Positions 1-4,915 of a stretch of 7,079 nucleotides of DNA are shown one piece after another. Below the pieces are notes generated by a model. The model worked only from the letters and a program-made list of their open reading frames with translations. It searched no databases and had not been told where the DNA came from. The DNA comes from Pseudomonadota bacterium (lineage in GTDB: Bacteria; Pseudomonadota; Gammaproteobacteria; Burkholderiales; Thiobacillaceae). The stretch covers positions 1-7,079 of the forward strand of contig JAJXXS010000324.1 of assembly GCA_021780975.1 (NCBI GenBank), given 5' to 3'. The stretch's first letter is position 1, and each line of letters opens with the position of its first letter. A program made the position numbers and the translations under genes.

Positions 1-200
1 GCCTTGGTATTCTGGCCCTTGACGAGCTCATACACCCCATCGTCCAGGAACGCCAAGCTGACATCCTGATCAAATGCAGCGCTAATCAGCACCACTTCCA
101 GACCCTCAAGGGCGTAAATGGTGCCATAGGGCGCCTTGCGGTTGACAAACATGAATTTCTTGACCGCGCCGCCTTCGTCCACATCCATTTCTTCAGACAT
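1..200 (-). CDS. dsrF: DsrF, sulfur-relay protein of the DsrEFH complex (partial, C-terminus beyond left edge)
   Basis: DsrF is one of three paralogous subunits of the cytoplasmic DsrEFH heterohexamer, related to TusBCD. The complex takes part in sulfur transfer to DsrC during oxidation of stored sulfur. Only the first 66 codons are in the window. After a short acidic N-terminus, residues 14-31 (VKKFMFVNRKAPYGTIYA) followed by LEVVLISAAFDQDVSLAFLD match the N-terminal half of DsrF as I remember it. The acidic stretch EEMDVDEGG before VKKF looks several residues longer than in Allochromatium DsrF. The start at 200 is preceded by a strong GGAGG ribosome binding site (209-205, 4-nt spacer). The gene begins 23 nt after the dsrE stop, in the usual order dsrA-B-E-F, so it is surely co-transcribed. 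The single cysteine expected of neighbouring paralogues does not occur in the visible part. Confidence 0.93.
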   Translation of the reverse strand, partial: MSEEMDVDEGGAVKKFMFVNRKAPYGTIYALEGLEVVLISAAFDQDVSLAFLDDGVYELVKGQNTK

Positions 201-223
201 ATTCCCTCCGCATGCTTGCCGCG

Positions 224-616
224 TCAGTCACCAAAGACCACCAACCGGTCGGACTGTATGCCAGCCTCCACCAGTTGCCCCAGACCGGAAATGCGGAATC
301 CGGGGGCGATGTTGTCCGCGTTCTTGCCCTGACGCTTGGCCTCGTTTTCATCCATCAGCCCGCGGCGCTGTGCCGCGGCGATGCAGACCACTAGGTCAAG
401 GTTGTGGGACTTCGCCAATTCGCTCCAGCGGTTGACGATATGACGGTCGTCTTGCGGCGGAGCAGTCAGCCGGGTCGCGTTGTTGACACCGTCGTGGTAA
501 AAAAATACTCGGGTCACTTCATGGCCCTTGGCCAACGCGGCCCGCGCGAACAAATACGCGGAGTCACTGGCTTGGTGGGTATACGGACCCTCATTGATCA
601 TGATGGCGAACTTCAT
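224..616 (-). CDS. dsrE: DsrE, sulfurtransferase subunit of DsrEFH
   Basis: DsrE is the active subunit of the cytoplasmic DsrEFH complex. It carries persulfide sulfur on a conserved cysteine and exchanges it with DsrC. The 130-residue protein is the family's usual length. It shows the family hallmarks: INEGPYTHQASDSAY near the N-terminus, VFFYHDGVNNATRLTAPPQDDRHIVNRW at about residues 37-64, and the active cysteine C78 in VVCIAAAQRRG. The C-terminus is FRISGLGQLVEAGIQSDRLVVFGD. The start at 616 gives the canonical MKFAI N-terminus. Its ribosome binding site is weak: GGA with a 6-nt spacer, while a better GGGAG lies 12 nt away. It lies 80 nt downstream of dsrB and 23 nt upstream of dsrF. Presence of DsrE argues for the oxidative (reverse) Dsr pathway, since sulfate reducers lack DsrEFH. 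Confidence 0.97.
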   Translation of the reverse strand: MKFAIMINEGPYTHQASDSAYLFARAALAKGHEVTRVFFYHDGVNNATRLTAPPQDDRHIVNRWSELAKSHNLDLVVCIAAAQRRGLMDENEAKRQGKNADNIAPGFRISGLGQLVEAGIQSDRLVVFGD

Positions 617-654
617 GCCAAATCCATGCTCCCTGTAGTGGCTTTAAAATGCTC

Positions 655-680
655 GGCCGCCAGCGTCATCGCCAGCGGCC
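655..680 (-). other. Imperfect stem-loop in the dsrB-dsrE gap
   Basis: In the 80-nt gap between dsrB and dsrE, GGCCGC (655-660) and GCGGCC (675-680) are perfect inverted copies. Inside them, a 2x2 internal loop leads to three further pairs (663-665 with 670-672) and a TCAT loop on the plus strand. In the minus-strand transcript the stem is followed by GAGCATTTTAAAG, a poor uridine run. It may be an mRNA-stabilising or processing element, or a weak attenuator. The structure is visible; its role is inference. Confidence 0.35.
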
Positions 681-696
681 AATCCGGGATTATGCC

Positions 697-1767
697 TTAG
701 AAACGAATGTGGTTCGAGGCGTTGAAAGTGGACCGGTGACCACGCCAATCATCGATGTGGTACTTGGTGAACGGCAGGCCGGTTTTCTCGAAGAACTGGG
801 GCCAGCCGATGCGGTCGATCCAGTCGGCCATGCGCTCCCAGGGGCGCGCATCGGCCTTGTAGACGGCGAGAATCTTCTTGACCACGGCGCCAGTCTCGGG
901 CCAACGGGGAGCGTTGTTGGGCAGGCCAGCCGCAACCAGCTTGTGGAAAGTCGGCCGGGAACGCGCGTTGGAGTTCTTACCACCCACCCAGACGGCTATC
1001 TTGGAATGCTCGGGGTCGTTGATTTGCATCGGCGGGCAGGGAGGATAGCAGGCGCCGCAGCAGATGCATTTCTTCTCGTCCACTTCCAAGGAAGGCTTGC
1101 CATTCACCAGCGCCGGACGGATCGCCGCCACGGGGCAACGCGCCACGACCGCCGGACGTTCGCAGACGTTGGCGACCAGATCGTGGTTGATCTTGGGAGG
1201 CTTGGTATGCTGCATGATGATGGCGATATCCGCCTGGCCGCCGCAGTTGATTTCGCAGCAGGAGGTGGACAACTTGACCCGGTTCGGCATCTCGCACTTG
1301 ACGAACTCGTCATAGAGTTCATCCATGAGGGCCTTCACCACACCAGAGGCGTCGGTGCCGGGGATGTCGCAGTGCAGGAAGCCCTGAGTGTGGGCGATCA
1401 TGGAAACCGAGTTGGCCGTGCCACCTATCGGATAACCCGCGTCGGACAGCGCCTTGATCAGCGGCTCCACCTTGGCCTGATCAGCCACCATGTATTCGAT
1501 ATTGGAGCGAGCGGTAAAACGCACATGGCCTTCGCCATATTTGTCGGCGATGTCGCAGAGCTCACGGATGGTGTAGACATCCATCTGGCGCTGCGTGCCG
1601 GCCTTGACGGTCCAGATTTCATCGCCGCTTTCCGCGCGGTGATAAAGCACACCCGGCTTGGGATGGGAATGGAATACCCACTTGCCGTAATTTTTCTTCA
1701 TTACGGGATGCATGTAGGGCATCGGATCCGGTGCGCCGCTTTCGATGGGATGACGTGGTCCAGCCAT
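697..1767 (-). CDS. dsrB: DsrB, beta subunit of reverse dissimilatory sulfite reductase
   Basis: DsrB pairs with DsrA in the cytoplasmic alpha2-beta2 sirohaem enzyme. In sulfur oxidisers this enzyme runs in reverse and releases sulfite from sulfur delivered by DsrC. The 356-residue length is typical. Ligands of the sirohaem-coupled [4Fe-4S] site are visible: C133 in LHCDIPG, and the CC-x3-C motif C170, C171, C175 in TSCCEINCGG. A ferredoxin domain follows, with C211 (RCPVAAI) and a CxxCxxCxxxCP motif at C234, C237, C240, C244. The C-terminus has the typical ERMADWIDRIGWPQFF segment. The start at 1767 is chosen because it follows GGAGAG (1780-1775, 7-nt spacer) and gives the familiar short N-terminus. 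An in-frame ATG at 1824 would place coding sequence through a perfect hairpin and is rejected. It lies 78 nt downstream of dsrA in the same operon. Confidence 0.97.
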   Translation of the reverse strand: MAGPRHPIESGAPDPMPYMHPVMKKNYGKWVFHSHPKPGVLYHRAESGDEIWTVKAGTQRQMDVYTIRELCDIADKYGEGHVRFTARSNIEYMVADQAKVEPLIKALSDAGYPIGGTANSVSMIAHTQGFLHCDIPGTDASGVVKALMDELYDEFVKCEMPNRVKLSTSCCEINCGGQADIAIIMQHTKPPKINHDLVANVCERPAVVARCPVAAIRPALVNGKPSLEVDEKKCICCGACYPPCPPMQINDPEHSKIAVWVGGKNSNARSRPTFHKLVAAGLPNNAPRWPETGAVVKKILAVYKADARPWERMADWIDRIGWPQFFEKTGLPFTKYHIDDWRGHRSTFNASNHIRF

Positions 1768-1776
1768 TGTTGGTCT

Positions 1777-1819
1777 CTCCGAATAAAAAATCTGAAATGA
1801 CGGGCCTTGCGGCCCGTCA
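1777..1819 (-). terminator. dsrA-dsrB intercistronic hairpin with GNRA loop and interrupted T-run (attenuator-like)
   Basis: TGACGGGCC (1798-1806) and GGCCCGTCA (1811-1819) form a perfect 9-bp stem with a 4-nt loop. Read on the minus strand, the direction of dsr transcription, the loop is GCAA, a GNRA tetraloop. The stem is followed by TTTCAGATTTTTT and then the dsrB ribosome binding site. It starts 26 nt after the dsrA stop. The T-run is broken by CAGA, so full termination is unlikely, and DsrA and DsrB are needed in equal amounts. A pausing, partial-termination or 3'-end-stabilising role is more plausible than a true operon end. The hairpin is certain; the function is inferred. Confidence 0.55.
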
Positions 1820-1845
1820 GTCACTACAAACTTACTACCCAGATA

Positions 1846-3144
1846 TTAGGCCGCTGCACTCTTGCGCTCTTCGGCCTTGGCCACTTCCTCGTCCCAGCCG
1901 TCCATGCGGACATAGGGATTCATGCGGGGGTGGACGATCATGTTGGGGTCGATTTCAAGACCGATGCCGTCCAGGAAATTGACCAGTCCTATCCTGTCGA
2001 TCATCTCGCCGGTACGCTCGTGCTCAAGCGCGTTCTCGGCAAAAAAGTCGAGCATGTTGCGCGCCAAGTCACTCAGCTTTTCGAAGTCCTCGTCGGATTC
2101 CAACTTCATGAACGGAATGACCACGGTGCCCATGGTGGCCCCGATCTTGAGCACGCCCTTGCCACCCACCAGGATGGTCACGCCCTTGTCCTTGCCGGGC
2201 AGCAGGCCGCCGGGAATCACGTTCAGGCAATGCATGCAGCGCACGCAGTTTTTGTTGTCGATGCACAGCGCGTTGCCGTCGCCCAGGTCGGCCACAGAGG
2301 TGCGTTCATTGGCCTTCACATCGGCCTTTTTGACGACACTGATGGCACGAGTGGGGCACATGGAAACCACATCGTTGACCAGGTCGGTCATGCCGTGGTT
2401 TTTGTAGTAGGCCTGCACCATGTCGTTGTTCACCTGGATATTGTCGCGCCAGGTGCCGATGGTGGCCATGTCGGAACGCTGAATGGCATTCACGCAGTCA
2501 TTGCCGCAGCCGGAGAACTTGAACTTGAACTTGTAGGGCAGCGCCGGGCGATGCATGTCGTCCAGGTTGTTGTTGATCACGGCACGCAGGGCGCGAGCCT
2601 CGTCGAAGCAGGACATTTCGCAACGCGCAGCGCCCACGCAGGACATGGAGGTGCGCAGCGCAGGGCCGGCACCACCGAGGTCAAAACCGGCTTCGTTGAG
2701 CTCGTCAAAGGCGGGCTGGACGTTCTCGGTCTTGATGCCCTGGAACATGATGTCGCCGGACTGGCCATGGAAAGCAATCAGGCCCGAGCCATGCTTTTCC
2801 CACACGTCGCACATCCAGCGCAGGGTCTTGGTGTCGTAATGCATGCCGGCAGGCGGCTGCACACGCAACGTGTGGAATTCGGCAGCATCAGGATAGATCG
2901 GTTTTCCGTTTTCATCCTTCAGTTCGGTGAAACGGGGAATGACGCCACCACCATAGCCAAATACGCCGACGGTGCCGCCTTTCCAGTAACCCTTCGTGTC
3001 TCTGTAAGAGGCTTCGAGCTGACCTAGCAGGTCAACCGCCATGTCGTTATCTTTGGCCAGACGCTTGAGACCGGTCACAAAGCTGGGCCAGGGGCCGCTT
3101 TCCAGTTGATCCAGCATCGGGGTGTCGTGCATTTTTTTCGCCAT
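1846..3144 (-). CDS. dsrA: DsrA, alpha subunit of reverse dissimilatory sulfite reductase
   Basis: DsrA is the alpha chain of the DsrAB sirohaem [4Fe-4S] enzyme that in sulfur oxidisers produces sulfite in the cytoplasm. The 432-residue product shows the sulfite/nitrite reductase motifs. C169-x5-C175 (SCVGAARCEMSC) and C213-x3-C217 (GCGNDC) bind the cluster coupled to sirohaem. An inserted ferredoxin domain has C263 (MCPTRAI) and C300, C303, C306 (CVRCMHC), with an extra C294 nearby. The C-terminal part has the typical GEMIDRIGLVNFLDGIGLEID segment. The start at 3144 has GGAGAG (3155-3150) with a 5-nt spacer and gives MAKKMHDTPMLDQLE. An in-frame ATG at 3225 is rejected: its 27-residue extension would read through the intergenic palindrome and resembles no DsrA N-terminus I know. 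It is the first gene of the dsr operon and faces a divergent plus-strand unit across 358 bases. Confidence 0.97.
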   Translation of the reverse strand: MAKKMHDTPMLDQLESGPWPSFVTGLKRLAKDNDMAVDLLGQLEASYRDTKGYWKGGTVGVFGYGGGVIPRFTELKDENGKPIYPDAAEFHTLRVQPPAGMHYDTKTLRWMCDVWEKHGSGLIAFHGQSGDIMFQGIKTENVQPAFDELNEAGFDLGGAGPALRTSMSCVGAARCEMSCFDEARALRAVINNNLDDMHRPALPYKFKFKFSGCGNDCVNAIQRSDMATIGTWRDNIQVNNDMVQAYYKNHGMTDLVNDVVSMCPTRAISVVKKADVKANERTSVADLGDGNALCIDNKNCVRCMHCLNVIPGGLLPGKDKGVTILVGGKGVLKIGATMGTVVIPFMKLESDEDFEKLSDLARNMLDFFAENALEHERTGEMIDRIGLVNFLDGIGLEIDPNMIVHPRMNPYVRMDGWDEEVAKAEERKSAAA

Positions 3145-3173
3145 TGTCACTCTCCAATGAATTAATGGGTTTC

Positions 3174-3185
3174 CCCAAATTTGGG
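3174..3185. promoter_or_regulatory. 12-bp perfect palindrome upstream of dsrA
   Basis: CCCAAATTTGGG is a perfect 12-bp palindrome whose near edge is 29 nt upstream of the dsrA start, just ahead of the ribosome binding site region. Its position fits an operator overlapping the dsrA promoter or early leader. No specific regulator can be named from the sequence. Confidence 0.4.
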
Positions 3186-3259
3186 CAGTATCAAATTCCG
3201 AAGCGGGCCACCAGCAAAACGACATCGCCAGACTTCCAGCGAGTCACGCCTTCCGCCTC

Positions 3260-3278
3260 CAGGACCCAAGTCGTCCTG
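3260..3278. repeat. Inverted repeat CAGGAC-N7-GTCCTG
   Basis: Two 6-bp arms (3260-3265 and 3273-3278) are separated by seven bases in the middle of the divergent intergenic region. This is short enough to occur by chance. It is listed because it shares the region with two better inverted repeats. Confidence 0.25.
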
Positions 3279-3319
3279 AAATCTTAGCCCTCGCCGAGCG
3301 CACCCACTATTATCAGCAT

Positions 3320-3338
3320 GGGTAGGAAAAACCTACCC
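3320..3338. promoter_or_regulatory. Inverted repeat GGGTAGG-N5-CCTACCC, candidate operator
   Basis: Two perfect 7-bp arms (3320-3326 and 3332-3338) flank an AAAAA spacer. The centre-to-centre geometry, about 12 bp between half-sites, suits a dimeric helix-turn-helix regulator. The element sits near the middle of the divergent intergenic region, 176 bases upstream of dsrA and 164 bases upstream of the plus-strand start. It could serve either unit or both. There is no T-run beside it on the plus strand, so it is not an intrinsic terminator. Confidence 0.4.
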
Positions 3339-3462
3339 GTTTGGGTTATCCGCAGCAATCCTTGTGGGCGGTAAACCCGGCCAACCAAGGGTGCGACACT
3401 ACTGCAGCATCCAGGGCAACCCTGACACAAGATTCGCTCCGCCCGGCAGAACGGGGCACCAT

Positions 3463-3495
3463 TTTACACAAAATCACAAAACAAAATATTAAAAT
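3463..3495 (+). promoter_or_regulatory. Tentative promoter of the plus-strand cluster
   Basis: The AT-rich stretch before the plus-strand start holds TTTACA (3463-3468), resembling a -35 box. TATTAA (3487-3492, 18-nt spacer) and the better TAAAAT (3490-3495, 21-nt spacer) resemble a -10 box. Transcription from the latter would begin at about 3502-3503, at or next to the start codon of the first gene. Base composition contrasts clearly with the surrounding GC-rich DNA. The exact boxes are uncertain. Confidence 0.35.
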
Positions 3496-3502
3496 ATTCA
3501 CT

Positions 3503-3739
3503 ATGGATGAATTGAACATCAAAAGCCTCGGTAAAATTGTCGCCTCGCCCTATCGGCAGGAGATCGAGTTGCAGGACGTCGAGCATCGCGCCGACTACGC
3601 GACGTTGCGTGTCCGCATACGGGAAATGAAGCGGTTCACCATATTCGATATCGATGCGGCGACCGCGCGGGTATGGGGTCAGGCCATGCTGGACTGGGCG
3701 CATACCCAGGAAGCAGCCGACAAACCGGCAGGAGAGTAA
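3503..3739 (+). CDS. Small conserved-type protein of unknown function, first gene of divergent cluster
   Basis: This is a 78-residue soluble protein with no signal peptide, membrane segment or cysteine. The core reads LGKIVASPYRQEIELQDV (residues 9-26), then RVRIREMKRFTIFDIDAATARVW, which looks like a compact alternating beta/alpha fold. I believe it resembles a family of small DUF proteins found beside Cas6-like genes (possibly DUF6967, from memory and unverified). I assign no function. The start at 3503 is chosen because homologous-looking sequence begins there. The open frame extends back to an ATG at 3341, but that segment is intergenic in character and would cover the promoter region. 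No Shine-Dalgarno sequence precedes 3503; the upstream bases are AT-rich, so the mRNA may be leaderless. The stop overlaps the region of a GGAGAG site serving the next gene, two bases before its probable start, so the two are tightly coupled. Confidence 0.75.
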   Translation: MDELNIKSLGKIVASPYRQEIELQDVEHRADYATLRVRIREMKRFTIFDIDAATARVWGQAMLDWAHTQEAADKPAGE

Positions 3740-3741
3740 AA

Positions 3742-4401
3742 ATCGGTTGGTTATACGACGATCACGCCGCGGCAACGGTTATCGAGGCCGAGGCCGTGTC
3801 CGATGTGCAATTTGAGTTGCGCGGCCGAGACCTGCCCGTGGACCACGGTTGGATGCTGTACGTGGAATTACTCCGGCTCGCGCCCTGGATCAGCGAGGAA
3901 AAAGGCCTGGGAATCCATCCCATCCTCGGCGCAGACAGCGGGCAAGGCGAACTCATCCTCAGCCACCGTGCCAAGCTGGTGGTGCGTTGTCGGGCGGAGA
4001 AGATACCCGCCTTGCAAGCGGCTCTGAGCAACCAGGCAATTCGCCTGGGCGACCACGACTTGGCCATAGGCGCCAGTAAAACTCGCAGTCTGGCCCTGTA
4101 CACCCCGCTTTATGCGCACATGGTGACGACAGGCAGCGCGGACGAAAGCAGTTTTACCCGCGACATCATCGCCCTGCTCGACCAGATGGACATCAGCAGC
4201 CGTTTCATTTGCGGACGCCCACAGAAAATGTTCGACGGCGTTCGGGAAATAGTGGGTTACAGCCTCATGCTGCATGGCCTCCCGCTCGCCAACGCCCTGC
4301 GCGTGCAGCAGGAAGGCCTGGGAACCAACCGCAAACTGGGCTGCGGCATTTTCATTCCTCACAAATCGATTACTGCGGTCGGAGCCATCGATGCCGTTTG
4401 A
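3742..4401 (+). CDS. Cas6/Cmx6-like RAMP protein (probable ATC start)
   Basis: The protein resembles the Cas6-type RAMP family labelled Cmx6 (type I-MYXAN), whose CRISPR members bind and cut pre-crRNA. Visible features, counted from 3742, are FELRGRDLPVDHGWMLY (residues 24-40, with H35 a possible catalytic histidine), GLGIHP at 55-60, and LYAHMVTTG at 123-131. FICGRP follows at 155-160, REIVGYSLMLHGL at 168-180, and the C-terminal glycine-rich loop GLGTNRKLGCG (192-202) fits the RAMP pattern GhGxxxxxGhG. The start is odd. GGAGAG (3731-3736) sits 5 nt before an in-frame ATC at 3742, and MGWLYDD there looks like a proper N-terminus. The only in-frame ATG (3673) overlaps the upstream gene by 67 nt. 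GTG at 3796 would give a shorter 201-residue version with a weak GAGG site. No CRISPR array or other cas gene is in the window, so a CRISPR role is not supported here. Confidence 0.72.
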   Translation: MGWLYDDHAAATVIEAEAVSDVQFELRGRDLPVDHGWMLYVELLRLAPWISEEKGLGIHPILGADSGQGELILSHRAKLVVRCRAEKIPALQAALSNQAIRLGDHDLAIGASKTRSLALYTPLYAHMVTTGSADESSFTRDIIALLDQMDISSRFICGRPQKMFDGVREIVGYSLMLHGLPLANALRVQQEGLGTNRKLGCGIFIPHKSITAVGAIDAV

Positions 4402-4407
4402 AATTTC

Positions 4408-4434
4408 GCCTTGAGCCCCAACTCAAGGCTTATT
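4408..4434 (+). terminator. Weak intrinsic terminator / attenuator after the Cas6-like gene
   Basis: GCCTTGAG (4408-4415) and CTCAAGGC (4422-4429) form a perfect 8-bp stem with a 6-nt CCCCAA loop, followed by TTATT. It begins 6 nt after the stop of the Cas6-like gene and lies in the 104-nt gap before the DsrC-like gene. The short, broken T-run suggests partial termination or 3'-end stabilisation and not an absolute stop. Confidence 0.45.
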
Positions 4435-4471
4435 CCGCGGGAGCGCATCGCTCGCTTCCAATCCTAATAAC

Positions 4472-4485
4472 CGAGGCGCGCCTCG
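4472..4485. promoter_or_regulatory. 14-bp perfect palindrome just upstream of the DsrC-like gene
   Basis: CGAGGCGCGCCTCG is a perfect 14-bp palindrome that ends 7 bases before the AAGGAG ribosome binding site of the DsrC-like gene. As DNA it could be an operator. As RNA it could form a 5-bp hairpin with a CGCG loop close to the ribosome binding site. A further short hairpin (GAGCG-CAT-CGCTC, 4441-4453) lies upstream of it. GC-rich DNA produces such sites by chance, so confidence is limited. Confidence 0.35.
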
Positions 4486-4505
4486 ACATTTCAAGGAGAA
4501 AGCAA

Positions 4506-4838
4506 ATGGGTGTCATGTACAACGGACAAGAGCTGGAAACCGGCGAAGAGGATTTTCTGCTTGAGCCTGTATACGATGATGAAATCTGCCCGATCATGGC
4601 CGAACGCGAACAAATCACCCTGACCGACGAGCATTGGTTCGTGATCCGCTGGCTGCGCGAAAAATACAAGCAGGATGGCCACACACCCAACTTCCGCAAC
4701 ATGGTCATCGAACTGACCGAGGAAGACGGCGGCAAGGACTGGAAGAAGCTTTTGTACACCCTCTTCCCCAACCAACCCGCCCGTCAAGCGGTGCGGGTCG
4801 CCGGCCTGCCCAAGCCCTACGGCAAGGGCGGCTACTGA
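4506..4838 (+). CDS. rspA: DsrC/TusE-family protein lacking both functional cysteines (RspA type)
   Basis: This 110-residue protein has the DsrC/TusE/DsvC fold signature: EEDFLLEP, ITLTDEHWFVIRWLREKY (residues 37-54), TPNFRNMV, LLYTLFPNQPARQA and the C-terminal arm RVAGLPKPYG. Canonical DsrC ends ...QACRFAGLPKPTGCV, with two redox cysteines eleven residues apart that carry sulfur. Here the first is V96 and the second is K107, and the tail is KPYGKGGY. The only cysteine, C28, is outside the arm. It therefore cannot form the DsrC persulfide, disulfide or trisulfide. Such cysteine-less homologues have been called RspA and proposed to be regulatory; canonical DsrC has been reported to bind dsr upstream DNA. 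The start at 4506 has a strong AAGGAG (4493-4498, 7-nt spacer); an in-frame ATG at 4209 lies inside the previous gene and is rejected. A true DsrC is expected elsewhere, probably in the dsr operon beyond the left edge. Confidence 0.88.
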   Translation: MGVMYNGQELETGEEDFLLEPVYDDEICPIMAEREQITLTDEHWFVIRWLREKYKQDGHTPNFRNMVIELTEEDGGKDWKKLLYTLFPNQPARQAVRVAGLPKPYGKGGY

Positions 4839-4855
4839 ACTTCGGACGTCCTAGA

Positions 4856-4892
4856 CCGGCCAGGGAGTTCTGCAAGCGAGCCCTCCGGCCGG
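4856..4892 (+). other. Bulged stem-loop and C-rich leader before the rhodanese gene
   Basis: CCGGCCAGGG (4856-4865) pairs with CCCT plus GGCCGG (4881-4884 and 4887-4892), giving ten base pairs with a 2-nt bulge and a 15-nt loop. The bases from 4893 to the ATG at 4916 are very C-rich and contain no purine ribosome binding site. There is no T-run, so this is not an intrinsic terminator. It may affect expression of the downstream gene; that is inference. Confidence 0.35.
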
Positions 4893-4915
4893 CCGCGCCC
4901 ACGCCCTAGCCCTCC

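Larger units (their letters stand above)
3145..3502. promoter_or_regulatory. Divergent dsrA / plus-strand-cluster intergenic region
   Basis: This gap must hold the promoters for both the dsr operon (leftward) and the plus-strand cluster (rightward). I see no convincing gene in it. It contains three inverted repeats, at 3174-3185, 3260-3278 and 3320-3338, listed separately. The rightmost 40 or so bases are strikingly AT-rich. I could not identify a convincing -35/-10 pair for dsrA. A minus-strand TTGATA followed by ATTAAT brackets the first palindrome, but the 22-nt spacing is too long. No sigma-54 -24/-12 site was seen. Confidence 0.6.

Noticed and set aside
613..627. Four-codon mini-ORF overlapping the dsrE start (ATG at 627, TGA at 615-613)
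   Set aside because: The GGGAG before it is only 1 nt from its ATG, too close for initiation, so it is probably chance.
649..1800. Long plus-strand open frame (383 codons) opposite dsrB
   Set aside because: It mirrors the GC-rich codons of dsrB. The dsrB protein has all its cluster-binding cysteines, while the antisense product resembles nothing and has no ribosome binding site.
1807..3027. Long plus-strand open frame (406 codons) opposite dsrA
   Set aside because: It is an antisense shadow of dsrA. The product is rich in H, V, G and A as expected from reversed GC-rich codons and has no recognisable domain.
3145..3225. Longer dsrA start at 3225
   Set aside because: The extra 27 residues read across the CCCAAATTTGGG palindrome and do not look like a DsrA N-terminus; the 3144 start has a well-placed GGAGAG.
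3868..4362. Minus-strand open frame opposite the Cas6-like gene
   Set aside because: The plus-strand frame carries the RAMP glycine-rich loop and fits the gene direction of its neighbours.
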